Below, piece after piece: positions 25,268 through 34,320 of a stretch of DNA of 64,000 bases. The notes beneath the pieces are model-generated. The model worked only from the letters and a program-made list of their open reading frames with translations. It ran no database searches and was not told where the DNA came from. Each line of letters starts with the position of its first letter. The stretch's first letter is position 1. This DNA is from an uncultured Lachnospiraceae bacterium (lineage in GTDB: Bacteria; Bacillota; Clostridia; Lachnospirales; Lachnospiraceae). The translations under genes and the position numbers were made by a program. The stretch lies in assembly GCA_910577785.1 (NCBI GenBank), contig CAJTNT010000015.1, forward strand, positions 1-64,000. The letters are read 5' to 3'.

Positions 25268-26017
25268 ATGAAAATCACGTACATCCACCACAGCACGTTT
25301 TGCGTGGAGATAGAGGGGAAAGCATTGATCTTTGACTATTATAATGGGGTGGGCGTGCCGAACTGCACGTACCATGGGAAAATGCCCGCATTGCCTAGGG
25401 AGACGCCGCTGTATGTGTTCTCCAGCCACAGCCACAGGGATCATTTTTCGGCGGAGGTATTGCAGTGGGCACAGGAATACCCAAATATCCATTATATCTT
25501 TGCCAAAGAAGTGAAGAAAAAGTTAGGCAATTCCGTATTAAAGCGCCTGGGGGTTGGAGAAGGCGTGAAAGAAAAGATTACGTATGTAAAGCACGGCCAG
25601 CAGGTGGAAATCCATGGGGTGCGGGTCGAGACGCTGCTCTCCACCGACAGCGGGGTGGCGTTCCTGGCAACGGCCGCAGGCAAGACAGTCTACCATGCGG
25701 GCGACCTGAACTGGTGGAAGTGGGAAGGGGAGCCGGAGGAATTTAATGATTTTCAGGAACGCGTCTACCAAGAACAGATAGGGCTGCTGGCGGGAAGGAA
25801 GATTGACCTGGCCTTTGTGGTGGTGGATCCGCGCCAGGAGCAGCATCAGTTCCTGGGCATTCAGTACTTTATGGAGCATGTGGATGCCGCCAAAGTGGTT
25901 CCTATGCATTTCTGGAAGCAGTACGCGCTCATCCAGGAGTACCGCAGCAGCCTTCCGGCAGGGGAACGGGAAAGGATCCTTGCGGTGGAGCATGAGAATC
26001 AGGAAATGATAATTTAA
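25268..26017 (+). CDS. MBL-fold metal-dependent hydrolase
   Basis: A 249-residue cytosolic metallo-beta-lactamase-fold protein of the UlaG/YtnP-like group. The metal site is read in SHSHRDHF (HxHxDH), with a second aspartate/histidine pair in VYHAGDLNWW and a late VVPMHFWKQY histidine. There is no signal peptide. ATG 25268 follows AAAGGGAGCG and begins a typical MKITYIHHSTFCVE strand. Substrate is unknown; relatives range from lactonases to phosphodiesterases. It is transcribed apart from the hydrogenase, after that operon's terminator. Confidence 0.85.
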   Translation: MKITYIHHSTFCVEIEGKALIFDYYNGVGVPNCTYHGKMPALPRETPLYVFSSHSHRDHFSAEVLQWAQEYPNIHYIFAKEVKKKLGNSVLKRLGVGEGVKEKITYVKHGQQVEIHGVRVETLLSTDSGVAFLATAAGKTVYHAGDLNWWKWEGEPEEFNDFQERVYQEQIGLLAGRKIDLAFVVVDPRQEQHQFLGIQYFMEHVDAAKVVPMHFWKQYALIQEYRSSLPAGERERILAVEHENQEMII

Positions 26018-26155
26018 CAGCACCCTAGGGGGAAGCTTTGGGGAAGGGAAAACAAAGGGCGTCCTCCCTTGGATAAAATGGGGCTTGACTCTCCAGTCTC
26101 TGGCGCGGGTATCCTTTTCTTGTATCATATTTTAAGGCCGGAAAGGAGAGTTGTT

Positions 26156-26818
26156 ATGGAGTTGAGGGATGCGATTAATCAGAGGCGCTCAATCCGGGGC
26201 TATCAGGAAGCCTCGGTTTCCAAGGAGGAAATCCGCCAGGTGCTGGAGCTGGCGGTGCGCGCCGTATCCGGGGTGAATAGCCAGCCGTGGGAATTTTTTG
26301 TGGCAGCAGGCGACAAGCTGGAGCGGCTCAAGGAATACAATACGGCAGCCTTCCGCAGGCAGGACGCCGAAGATCGTGTGGATCCGGGCGTCCCAAATGG
26401 GATTTATCGGGACAGGAGCCGGACGGTTGGCAAAGCCTTGCTGGGAGCCATGGGGATCACAAGGGAGGATAAGAAAAGGCGCGCCTGGTGGGGCGAACGC
26501 GGATTCCGCTTTTTTGACGCGCCAGCCGTTATCTTCCTGTTGATGGATGATTCCCTGGATGAGACGGCATATCGGTTGGACATGGGCTGCGTTGTCCAGA
26601 ACATAACATTGGCAGCCATGGAAAAAGGGCTTGGCACCTGTGTTGCTGACCAGGCCGTCACTTACCAGAAGGGCGCCAGGGAAATACTGGGAATCCCAGA
26701 AAATAAGCGTTTTGTAGTCGGGATTGCCATTGGTTACCCCGATGAAGGCTTTGCCGCCAACCAGGTAATCAGCGAACGGGAGCCAATCGAAAACATCACA
26801 ACCTGGTGCGGCTTCTAA
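26156..26818 (+). CDS. Nitroreductase-family flavoprotein
   Basis: A 220-residue FMN-binding oxidoreductase. The family N-terminal block QRRSIRGYQ (phosphate-binding Arg-Arg-Ser) is clear, followed by SGVNSQPWEFFVA, the central helices, and GLGTCVADQAVTY near the flavin ring. The predicted function is NAD(P)H-dependent reduction of nitro or quinone compounds; the true substrate is not evident. ATG 26156 has AAAGGAGAG 7 nt upstream; the open frame from 26069 is not needed. A strong terminator follows 84 bp after its stop. Confidence 0.9.
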   Translation: MELRDAINQRRSIRGYQEASVSKEEIRQVLELAVRAVSGVNSQPWEFFVAAGDKLERLKEYNTAAFRRQDAEDRVDPGVPNGIYRDRSRTVGKALLGAMGITREDKKRRAWWGERGFRFFDAPAVIFLLMDDSLDETAYRLDMGCVVQNITLAAMEKGLGTCVADQAVTYQKGAREILGIPENKRFVVGIAIGYPDEGFAANQVISEREPIENITTWCGF

Positions 26819-26901
26819 GCAATACCATGCCGCGGTATGCCAATTGCCGCGATCTGCCAATGATTGCCACACACCCACAAAGATAAGGAACAACAGGAAA
26901 T

Positions 26902-26947
26902 AAAAAGGACAGGAAAGAACCGAAAAACGGCTTTCCTGTCCTTTTTT
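26902..26947 (+). terminator. Strong terminator after the nitroreductase gene
   Basis: Long stem AAAAAGGACAGGAAAG / CTTTCCTGTCCTTTTTT with a 12-base loop. Because it is flanked by A and T runs it could work in both directions, although the MerR gene ends about 155 bp away. Confidence 0.92.
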
Positions 26948-27102
26948 CATTATGGGGAAGCGATCCTTGCAAACGATGTTTTTTATAGGAACTGCCGTTA
27001 GCCCAAACAGCCCCCAGTGGACAGTTGACAGAGGGAAATTGTGGAACAGGATCATGGTCCGGCAAAAAAAGTATTGACACTCCCCTGGCTGTACCATGCA
27101 GA

Positions 27103-28032
27103 CTATAGATTACCCTGACGGGCATTGCGGATAGGCATTATCACTTTCGTGACATGCCGGCTTTCGTCATTTACGTCCAGCGGGGATACCACAAATTCCT
27201 CGGACACCTGGTCGATCAGCAGCTCGTAGCCATTCTGGTTGATCCACTGCAGCAGGGCAACATGGCTTTGCATAATGGAGCCGTAAGGCCCGATATGGCA
27301 GAGGGTGGCCGCCTTGTATCCGCCATAATCCCGGATCTGCGTGGCGTTTTTGGGGAGCTTTTTGGGGATTTCATATTCTGATTCAATGCATACGCCAAAC
27401 TCCACGTCGCAGTCTTTCATCAGGAACTGCTCCAGCACATGGTTGTGGAAAGTGACGATAATGGGGCTTTTCATGTGGAATCCCAGCTCCGTGCAGATAT
27501 CGTAAATGTCAATCCAGCGGGACAGGGAGACGTCCGCGTTGCGGTATTGTTTCATGATTTCCCGTGAGTAAATCATCTTGCTCTTGGGGATAAATTCAAC
27601 CTGGATTTTGTCGGAAAGGAAAGGAGGCGGGTCGGCAGCAGATGCAGCGGAAGCGGATGCGGCGGCATGCCGGGAAATAATCTCCGCGCCTTCATGGATA
27701 CGTTTGAGCAAGGATTTACAGGACTCTTTTTTGATTTGGAGCAGGCTGATTTCCAGATCCAGCTGGTCGCAGTGCCGCAGCATATGCTGCTTTAGGTTCT
27801 CCAACTCTGTATTGGTGATGAGGTCTTGGATGTCCTTTAGAGAAAAGCCTTGTGCCCGCAGCCGGCGGATGATTAAAAGCGTGGTCAGCTGTTCTTTGCT
27901 GTAATAGCGGTAATTGCTTTCCTGGTTGCGGTATTTTGGTTTTAGGAGGCCGATCGAGTCGTAATAACGCAATGTCTTGATGGGGATGTTGCAGGCTTTG
28001 GATGCTTCGCCAATCGAATATTTCTTATGCAA
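27103..28032 (-). CDS. MerR-family regulator with GyrI-like effector domain
   Basis: A 309-residue regulator. Residues 1-75 are a MerR winged HTH (KYSIGEASKACNIPIKTLRYY and NYRYYSKEQ), a coiled coil follows to about 115, and an Ala-rich linker (HAAASASAASAADPPP) leads to a GyrI/BmrR-type ligand-binding domain with IRDYGGYKAATLCHIGPYG. The frame extends to 28131, but TTG 28032 has AAAGGAG eight bases upstream on the minus strand and begins at the conserved N terminus. It is divergent from the EamA-BrnQ-CoA-transferase cluster, so it probably controls that set in response to a small molecule, by the MerR mechanism of twisting a long-spacer promoter. Confidence 0.9.
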   Translation of the reverse strand: MHKKYSIGEASKACNIPIKTLRYYDSIGLLKPKYRNQESNYRYYSKEQLTTLLIIRRLRAQGFSLKDIQDLITNTELENLKQHMLRHCDQLDLEISLLQIKKESCKSLLKRIHEGAEIISRHAAASASAASAADPPPFLSDKIQVEFIPKSKMIYSREIMKQYRNADVSLSRWIDIYDICTELGFHMKSPIIVTFHNHVLEQFLMKDCDVEFGVCIESEYEIPKKLPKNATQIRDYGGYKAATLCHIGPYGSIMQSHVALLQWINQNGYELLIDQVSEEFVVSPLDVNDESRHVTKVIMPIRNARQGNL

Positions 28033-28235
28033 AATAGAATCTCCTTTCTCTGCCAGATTGCATTGGAGGCAGCTTAGTGTATGATAGGTGGCTGATTGTA
28101 AACATGAGTTTTTAGTATTGGTATGCCCCAAAGGGCGTCCTGTGATGCATGCCGTTTCAGGGCGGAGGGATGGAAGAGTTATAGAAATTTTACAATAGGC
28201 TTTTTAGGGTTGTCAACGGAATTTGGCAAATCAAA

Positions 28236-28273
28236 GGCTCCGGACCCTCCACTAAGTGGAGGGTTGCGGAGCC
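28236..28273. promoter_or_regulatory. Long hairpin between the MerR gene and the EamA gene
   Basis: Near-perfect dyad: outer arms GGCTCCG / CGGAGCC and inner arms CCCTCCAC / GTGGAGGG. There is no T-tract. It ends 33 bp before the EamA start, so it is either an RNA leader structure or a binding site in the regulatory gap at 28033-28306. Confidence 0.6.
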
Positions 28274-28306
28274 GTAATCAAATCTGGAAATGGAGGGAAA
28301 AATAGG

Positions 28307-29179
28307 ATGGAAGCAAAGAAAAAATCGGTGATGCTGATGCTGGTAACAGCTTTTTTGTGGAGCCTGGCGGGCGTATTTATCAAGGTGATAGAATGGGAGC
28401 CGATTCCCATTGTGTGTGTCCGCTGCCTGGCGGCGGCTGTGACCATGTGGTTCTTTATCCGCAGGCAGAAAATAATCTGGTCCTGGCCGTTGGTGGGGGC
28501 GGCCGTGTCGTATGCCGCCTTTAATTACTGCTATGTGGTCTCCACGGTGCTTACGACTTCGGCAAACGCCGTAATGATGGAGTATGTGGCGCCTGTCTAT
28601 GTGGCGCTGCTATCGGGGCTTCTGCTAAAGGAGAAGGTGCGCAGGGCGGACTGGCTCTGCCTGGCAGCCGTATTGTCCGGCATGCTGCTGTTTTTGGCAG
28701 ACCAACTGGGGCAGGGGAGCCTGGCGGGCTATGTGATTTCTGTCGGGAATGGCCTTGCTTTTGCATTTTTTAATATCTTCCTGCGGATGATGAAGAAAGG
28801 GTATGCGGAGCAGTCTGTTTTTTTGGGAGGGTTGCTGGGATTTTTTGTGGGGCTTCCCTTTACGGTGGGGCAGAAGCTCCCAGACTCCAGGAGCATGATA
28901 GTTCTGCTGCTTGCCGGGGCAGTGGTGTCCATCGGCTACCTGCTGTTTATCAAAGCATCCCAGAACCTTACCGCAGTCCAGGCCGTGATGCTGCCGGTGA
29001 TTGACCCAGTTTTGAACCCTGTCTGGGTGTGGCTGGCAGTGGGGGAGGTTCCTGGCGCCGTTTCTCTCTGTGGGGCGGCGATTGTGCTGGCGGCAATCAC
29101 GCTCCGTTCCCTGGCGCTTTTAGGCTCCTCGGAGGGAGAGTTGGCGGGGTCTGATGCCAAAAAAGCTGAAAAAAAATGA
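28307..29179 (+). CDS. EamA/DMT-superfamily transporter
   Basis: A 290-residue inner-membrane protein with ten hydrophobic segments arranged as two five-helix EamA repeats. The end of each repeat has the usual pattern (LLKEKVRRADWLCLAAVL and VGEVPGAVSLCGAAIVL). These proteins are mostly metabolite or amino-acid exporters. GGAGGG precedes ATG 28307. It is the first gene of the cluster divergent from MerR and lies 139 bp before the BrnQ-like gene. It might export an end product or overflow amine; this is context-based inference. Confidence 0.88.
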   Translation: MEAKKKSVMLMLVTAFLWSLAGVFIKVIEWEPIPIVCVRCLAAAVTMWFFIRRQKIIWSWPLVGAAVSYAAFNYCYVVSTVLTTSANAVMMEYVAPVYVALLSGLLLKEKVRRADWLCLAAVLSGMLLFLADQLGQGSLAGYVISVGNGLAFAFFNIFLRMMKKGYAEQSVFLGGLLGFFVGLPFTVGQKLPDSRSMIVLLLAGAVVSIGYLLFIKASQNLTAVQAVMLPVIDPVLNPVWVWLAVGEVPGAVSLCGAAIVLAAITLRSLALLGSSEGELAGSDAKKAEKK

Positions 29180-29318
29180 AATTTCCGGTTGACACTCCAT
29201 GTTCGGTATCCAGGATAATAAAGCCATCAAGGGGAACGAACCGTACGGTTCCGCAGTACATTTCCAAGAAACCCGGGCGCAGGGGTTTCGGAGAAGAAAA
29301 CAGACAAGGAGAAAAGGT

Positions 29319-30683
29319 ATGAATAAAAATTTGACTTCAAATGGGGATTTGAAGATTTTCCCCCTGCTGATGTGCGGGGGCGCTCTGTTCTCCATGCATT
29401 TTGGGGCGTCTAGCATGGTGTGGCCGATGAACTGGGGGAAAGAAAGCGGGTCGTCGGTATGGCCCGCGTTTGCGGGGGCGTTTATCACATCGCTGCTGCT
29501 GGTAATTATCACTTATATTGCCCTTGCCAAAGGGGATGGGACTTACAATAAAATCACCAAGCGGATCGTGGGTTCCAAGTTTGGCAATTTCTATACCTGT
29601 GTGACCATCCTTATCCTCGGCCCCTTTTACGCAATCCCGCGTATGAGCGCGGCTTCCTGGGACTCCATAGTGCAGGCTTTTGGGCTGGATGCGGACAATA
29701 AGGTACTGCTGATTGCTTTTACGGTGGTCTTTTATGTCATTACTTACTTTTTCCTCATGAACCCAGGGAAAGCGATGGATCGGATTTCCAGCATCCTATT
29801 CCCAGTCCTTCTGATTATTGTGGTAGCGGTAGTAGGCAAGGGCCTGCTGAACCCCATTGCAGAGCCGGTGGCCAAGTCATATGAAGGATCTGCCTTTGCC
29901 TATGGGTTTACCAATGGCTATGCGACGGCGGAGATTTTATGCGCGTTGATTTTCGGCGTAGTTATCTTCAATACATTGAAAAACAAGGGCGTGGGTGAAA
30001 GCCGGATGACCGCCAATCTGATCCGCGTCGGCATCGTGGGGATTGCCATGCTTTCCTGCACCCATCTGGCGCATATGATAATCGGCGCTAAGACAGGCGG
30101 CACGATTGGCCTCGAATATACGGCGCTGTACACGGCAGTGGCGGCAGAGCTCTATGGCAAGGTCGGCGGGTATCTGTTCGCCGGGGCGCTATTTTTGGCG
30201 GCGCTGACAACGGCCATCGGCATGACTTCCGGATGTGCAGAGTTCTTCGTGGATACCACGGGAGGGAAATACAGTTATAAGCAGTTTTCGATTGTTATCC
30301 TTGTATTGAGCATTATTTTTGGCAGCCTGGGCCTTACGAACATCCTATCTATCCTGGGGCCAATCCTTGACGGCATTTATCCAGCGGCAATCGTATTGGT
30401 CATCTACTATGCCTTTATGCCGCATGCCCTATCCAAGCGCCCGCTCTATGCCTGCAAATGGGCAATGTATGCCGCTTTTGCCCTGGGGATGGTGGACATG
30501 TTATGGAAATACCTTGTGAAATTTGAGCTGGATCCGGGCGGAATCTGCGGCCTCTATCTGAAGCTTCCGCTGGCAGGCGTGTCGCTGGCCTGGATTCCCT
30601 GGACGGCGCTGGCGTTTGTGATCGGTTGGTTCGTCTATAAGAGTTCCCCAGAAACCGATGGAGGAAACGCGGCGGAGGCGTAA
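29319..30683 (+). CDS. BrnQ-like (LIVCS) amino-acid:cation symporter
   Basis: A 454-residue membrane protein with about twelve helices. The match to BrnQ is visible in GASSMVWPMNWG near the start, LILGPFYAIPRMSAAS in helix 3, GFTNGYATAEILCALIFG in the middle and AALTTAIGMTSGCAEFF late. BrnQ proteins bring branched-chain amino acids in with Na+ or H+. Within a CoA-dependent beta-amino-acid cluster it more likely imports the pathway substrate than leucine or valine. AAGGAG precedes ATG 29319; the frame from 29199 is upstream noise. It is 83 bp before the CoA-transferase gene. Confidence 0.88.
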   Translation: MNKNLTSNGDLKIFPLLMCGGALFSMHFGASSMVWPMNWGKESGSSVWPAFAGAFITSLLLVIITYIALAKGDGTYNKITKRIVGSKFGNFYTCVTILILGPFYAIPRMSAASWDSIVQAFGLDADNKVLLIAFTVVFYVITYFFLMNPGKAMDRISSILFPVLLIIVVAVVGKGLLNPIAEPVAKSYEGSAFAYGFTNGYATAEILCALIFGVVIFNTLKNKGVGESRMTANLIRVGIVGIAMLSCTHLAHMIIGAKTGGTIGLEYTALYTAVAAELYGKVGGYLFAGALFLAALTTAIGMTSGCAEFFVDTTGGKYSYKQFSIVILVLSIIFGSLGLTNILSILGPILDGIYPAAIVLVIYYAFMPHALSKRPLYACKWAMYAAFALGMVDMLWKYLVKFELDPGGICGLYLKLPLAGVSLAWIPWTALAFVIGWFVYKSSPETDGGNAAEA

Positions 30684-30766
30684 GGAAATGTAGCGGCCAT
30701 GGAAAGGATATTGAAGAAGAAACCATAACCTGGAAATAAAGTCATAGAAAAAAGGAGAGAACAATT

Positions 30767-31954
30767 ATGTCAGAGAAAAAAGCATTGGCAGGCCTTAAGG
30801 TGATTGACCTGACTACCGCATTAAGCGGCCCATTCTGCACCATGTTCCTGGGGGATTACGGCGCAGACGTGATTAAGATTGAGCCGGTTGGGGGCGAGCA
30901 GTGCCGCACCTGGGGGCCATTTGATGAGAAAAGCGGCGAGAGCGGGTTCTTCTGCTATGCGAACCGCAACAAGAAAGGCTGCACCTTAAACCTAAAATCG
31001 GAAAAGGGCCTTCAGATGTTCTATGAACTGGTGAAAGACGCAGATTTCCTCTGTGAGAATTACAAGGGCGGCGTGACCAAGAAGCTGAAAATTGATTATG
31101 AGACCATCCGCAAGATTAACCCGCGCATTATTTATGTATCTGGCTCTGGGTTCGGCGAGGGGAGCCCCATCAGCCACAGGCCATGTTATGACGTGGTGGC
31201 GCAGGCCATGGGCGGCATGCTCTATATGACAGGCTTCAAGGAAGGTGCGCCAGTGAAGGTGGGGCCATCCGTGGCCGACCATGTATCCGGCATCTATCAG
31301 GCCGTGGGGGCGCTGATTGCCCTGCACCACAGGGATATGACCGGCGAGGGGCAGCATGTGGATGTGGCGATGTTTGACACTATTTTCAGCCTGCTGGAGG
31401 CAGCCATCCCTTATTATACCATGAACGGCGTGGTTACGGAGCGGAACGGCAATGTGGATCCGTCGATTGCCCCCTTTGACGTCTTTCCCTGCAAGGACGG
31501 CTATGTGGCGCTTGGCGTGGGCAATGAGAGGCTTTGGGAAAAATTCTGCAAGACCATCGGCAAGGAGGAATTGCTGGAAGATGCGCGTTTCAAGACCAAT
31601 GACCTGCGGGTGAGGAACTACCTGGACGCCCTCCAGGGGCTGATCCGCGGCTGGGCAAAGGATTATACGAAGAAGGAGCTGGAAGATATGATGGATGCGG
31701 CGGGGATTCCCTGCGGGCCGGTGCTGAACATCAAGGAAGTCATCGAGCATCCCCATACGAAAGCCCGTGAGATGATCGTACACTGCCAGCATCCGACCGT
31801 AGGGGACATGGCCTTCCAGGGCGTGGTGGCCAAACTGTCCGCAACGCCAGGCATGGTCGAGACAGCATCCCCGCTGCTGGGGCAGCATAACCAGGAGGTA
31901 TTTGGTCTTTCGGCAGAGGAAGAAGCCCAGCTGAAAGAAGAAGGTGTGATTTAG
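30767..31954 (+). CDS. Class III CoA-transferase (CaiB/BaiF family)
   Basis: A 395-residue cytosolic enzyme that moves CoA between an acyl-CoA and a free acid. The N-terminal block GLKVIDLTTALSGPFCTMF and the FGEGSP...YDVVAQAMGG signature are classic. Asp204 in HVDVAMFDT is at the place of the covalent catalytic aspartate, by my alignment from memory. Normal length for the family. In this cluster it would activate the imported acid with CoA from the final product (for example propionyl- or isobutyryl-CoA), keeping the cycle ATP-free. Ribosome site GGAGAG precedes ATG 30767. Confidence 0.93.
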   Translation: MSEKKALAGLKVIDLTTALSGPFCTMFLGDYGADVIKIEPVGGEQCRTWGPFDEKSGESGFFCYANRNKKGCTLNLKSEKGLQMFYELVKDADFLCENYKGGVTKKLKIDYETIRKINPRIIYVSGSGFGEGSPISHRPCYDVVAQAMGGMLYMTGFKEGAPVKVGPSVADHVSGIYQAVGALIALHHRDMTGEGQHVDVAMFDTIFSLLEAAIPYYTMNGVVTERNGNVDPSIAPFDVFPCKDGYVALGVGNERLWEKFCKTIGKEELLEDARFKTNDLRVRNYLDALQGLIRGWAKDYTKKELEDMMDAAGIPCGPVLNIKEVIEHPHTKAREMIVHCQHPTVGDMAFQGVVAKLSATPGMVETASPLLGQHNQEVFGLSAEEEAQLKEEGVI

Positions 31955-32066
31955 CTGCAAAGAAGCAGAGTGCAGGTTGTGGAAGCTGCCCTTATTAAGA
32001 AAGCGGGGCGTAGATTTTTATAATTGCTTACCCAAAAATTTACATATATCAAGGAGGAACAAAATT

Positions 32067-32546
32067 ATGGCAAGGAAAGTATCTTATCTCAGCTACAACA
32101 TGACCACGGCGGATGCCAACAACCAGGATGGGCTGGTGCCGTTCGGGCGCCAGTGGGATTTCATTGGCGACGTCGAGACGGAGCAGATGATCCTTAATGA
32201 CGGGGACGAATCCCTGTGCCTGGGCTATCATGACTGCAAAATTTATGAGGACGCTTATGTGGGGGACATGATGGAGTACAAGGCAACGATGACCCATGTG
32301 GGCAATACCTCCCGTGACTGCCGGATTGAAGTATTTAAGCTGGCGACCCCGGCAGCCCGCGCCGGCGTAAAGGATGCAAAGCCAGGGGACATGGTATGGT
32401 TTGACAAGCCCGTCCTGTGTACGGAGGGCAATGTGCGCCTGGTAGTGAAGAAGCATCTTCAGCGCGGGGAACAGCCGGACGGCCTGGTAAGGGATCCCTG
32501 GCGCGAGCTGGAAGACTTCCCGGAAGATGAGGATATTGCGTTATAA
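32067..32546 (+). CDS. Beta-aminoacyl-CoA ammonia-lyase-like hotdog protein, paralogue 1
   Basis: A 159-residue protein matching the beta-alanyl-CoA ammonia-lyase (Acl) and 3-aminobutyryl-CoA ammonia-lyase (Kal) family. The middle, DGDESLCLGYHDCKIYED then YVGDMMEY and HVGNTSR, lines up with Acl as I remember it. The N-terminal substrate loop that in Acl reads roughly SAKDAHYTGNLVNGA is replaced by TTADANNQDGLVPFG. It also has a longer C terminus (residues 110-159). AAGGAGG precedes ATG 32067. The enzyme class removes ammonia from a beta-aminoacyl-CoA to give an enoyl-CoA. It probably functions as a heteromer with the next gene. Confidence 0.8.
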   Translation: MARKVSYLSYNMTTADANNQDGLVPFGRQWDFIGDVETEQMILNDGDESLCLGYHDCKIYEDAYVGDMMEYKATMTHVGNTSRDCRIEVFKLATPAARAGVKDAKPGDMVWFDKPVLCTEGNVRLVVKKHLQRGEQPDGLVRDPWRELEDFPEDEDIAL

Positions 32547-32610
32547 AAAAGTGCTTATGCAAAGTATCAAGTGATTTGTAAATTTTGTAAAATCGGAAAG
32601 GAGAATTATT

Positions 32611-32979
32611 ATGGAAACAATTACGATGCGTTATAGGATGTCTGACCGCGATGTTTTTTATGGCGGCGGGGTTGTAAATGGAGCCAGGAGCATCACGTTG
32701 ATGAACGATGCCGCAAACCGCCTGATGGCAAAGGTGTTCCACAATGTGGGGCACTGCCTGGAAGTGAAGAAGGTGCGCCTGTATGTGCCGGTATTCGCCG
32801 GGGATTATATGGAGTATATTGCCCGCATCAAGAAAGTGGAAGGGAAGAAGGCGCTGATTGAAGTCCGTGCGTTCAAGATCATTGAAGTGCCAGAGAACCC
32901 GCCATTCCCAAGCTCCATCGACGTGTTGGAGGATCCGCCTCTGTGTACCGTGACACAGTTTATCTATGAGGCAAATTAA
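32611..32979 (+). CDS. Beta-aminoacyl-CoA ammonia-lyase-like hotdog protein, paralogue 2
   Basis: A 122-residue hotdog protein of the Kal/Acl family. It keeps the N-terminal loop (MSDRDVFYGGGVVNGAR) and VFAGDYMEY, but the segment that in Acl reads DGDISLFLGY is here FHNVGHCLEVKK. It is thus complementary to the previous paralogue. AAAGGAG precedes ATG 32611, 64 bp after the first paralogue. Kal-type enzymes are homomers, so the pairing is unusual. The reaction is inferred to be reversible elimination of ammonia; addition of water or thiol would also fit the fold. Confidence 0.8.
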   Translation: METITMRYRMSDRDVFYGGGVVNGARSITLMNDAANRLMAKVFHNVGHCLEVKKVRLYVPVFAGDYMEYIARIKKVEGKKALIEVRAFKIIEVPENPPFPSSIDVLEDPPLCTVTQFIYEAN

Positions 32980-33000
32980 ATAAAAAAGGAGAAGAACCAT

Positions 33001-34140
33001 ATGGATTTTGCGTTGACAGAACAACAGCAATTGATACAGAGGGCTGCCAGGGAATTTGCAGAAAAGGAGCTGGCAGCAGGGGCAATCGAACGGGACAGGA
33101 CAGAAGAGTTCCCCATGGATATCCTCAAGAAATTGGGCGATGCCGGGCTGATTGGCCTGCAGTTCCCCAAAGAGTTTGGCGGCAAGGGGATTGACTACCT
33201 GTCATTTATCCTGGTGGTGGAAGAGCTGTGCAAGGTAGATTCCGCCTTTGGCATTGCGTATGCGATTTCCTCCACGTTTACCACGGGGATTGAGCTGTTT
33301 GGCAGCAAGGAGCAGAAGCAGCGCTGCATGCCAAGGCTGTTTGCTGGGGACGCCATTGGGTGTTTTGCCCTGACCGAGCCGGACGCAGGCTCTGACGCAG
33401 GAGCGGCGAAGGCAACGGCAGTCCGGGAAGGGGATCATTATATCATCAATGGCACGAAGCACTTCATTACCAACGGGGCAGTTGCTGAATATTGCATGCT
33501 GATTGCCAATACCGACCCTTCCAAGGGGGCAAAGGGGCTCAGTGCTTTTTTGGTAGACCTGAAGACAACGCCGGGCGTACGGGTTGGGCATATCGAAAAT
33601 AAATGCGGCATCCGCAGCGCTAAGGTTGCAGAGCTGATTTTTGAGGATGTGCACATTCCGGCTGACCGTCTGATTGGCGAGGAAGGGAAAGGCTTTAAAT
33701 ATGCGCTGACGGCTCTCAATGCAGGCAGGCTCGGCGTGGCGGCGCAGGGGATTGGGCTGGCACAGGCGGCTTTTGACACTGCCAAGGAATATATGAAGGA
33801 GAGGAAACAGTTTGGGAAGCCGATTTGTGCGAACCAGTATCTGGCCTTCCGTATGGCAGATTTAGAGACAGAGATTGATATGGCCAGGCTGCTGCTGTAC
33901 AAGGGCGTCTGGAAGCAGCAGAATGGAGAGAATTTTGCCATAGACGCCTCCAAGGCGAAGCTGGTATGCACAAATACGGCAATGAAGGTGACGACAGAAT
34001 GCATACAGAGCATGGGCGGCGCAGGATATATGAGGGAACAGCAGGTGGAGCGGATGTTCCGGGATGCGAAGATTACGCAGATTTATGAAGGGACAAATGA
34101 AATCCAGCGGCTGATTATCAGTGGCGATATCTTCCGCTGA
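33001..34140 (+). CDS. Acyl-CoA dehydrogenase
   Basis: A 379-residue FAD enzyme of the short-chain type. Recognised signatures are ALTEPDAGSDAGA in the middle domain, TNGAVAEYCML, and at the end MGGAGYMREQQVERMFRDAKI followed by YEGTNEIQR, whose glutamate is the usual base. In fermenting clostridia the same family, together with EtfAB, runs as an enoyl-CoA reductase (for example acryloyl-CoA or crotonyl-CoA). Position between the lyase pair and etfBA supports that direction. AAAGGAG is 8 bases before ATG 33001. Confidence 0.95.
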   Translation: MDFALTEQQQLIQRAAREFAEKELAAGAIERDRTEEFPMDILKKLGDAGLIGLQFPKEFGGKGIDYLSFILVVEELCKVDSAFGIAYAISSTFTTGIELFGSKEQKQRCMPRLFAGDAIGCFALTEPDAGSDAGAAKATAVREGDHYIINGTKHFITNGAVAEYCMLIANTDPSKGAKGLSAFLVDLKTTPGVRVGHIENKCGIRSAKVAELIFEDVHIPADRLIGEEGKGFKYALTALNAGRLGVAAQGIGLAQAAFDTAKEYMKERKQFGKPICANQYLAFRMADLETEIDMARLLLYKGVWKQQNGENFAIDASKAKLVCTNTAMKVTTECIQSMGGAGYMREQQVERMFRDAKITQIYEGTNEIQRLIISGDIFR

Positions 34141-34191
34141 AAGATATAGTTCATTCGTGCGGGTCATACGAGGGAGAGAAATTGCTTTTGG

Positions 34192-34256
34192 AATGCTCTT
34201 GGGAAGTTATGGGATCGATGGATTTGGGTAGCTTTCCAAGGGCATTTTTTGTTTTT
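34192..34256 (+). terminator. Terminator-like hairpin between acyl-CoA dehydrogenase and etfB
   Basis: Imperfect stem AATGCTCTTGGGAAG / CTTTCCAAGGGCATT with a 25-base loop, then TTTTTTGTTTTT. It lies 50 bp after the dehydrogenase stop and 65 bp before etfB, so it would lower readthrough into etfBA. Confidence 0.7.
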
Positions 34257-34320
34257 GAGGGGATTTTAATTTAAGGGCGTATGGTAACGCAGGGCTGAAA
34301 AAACAGGAGGGATTTGGGAA

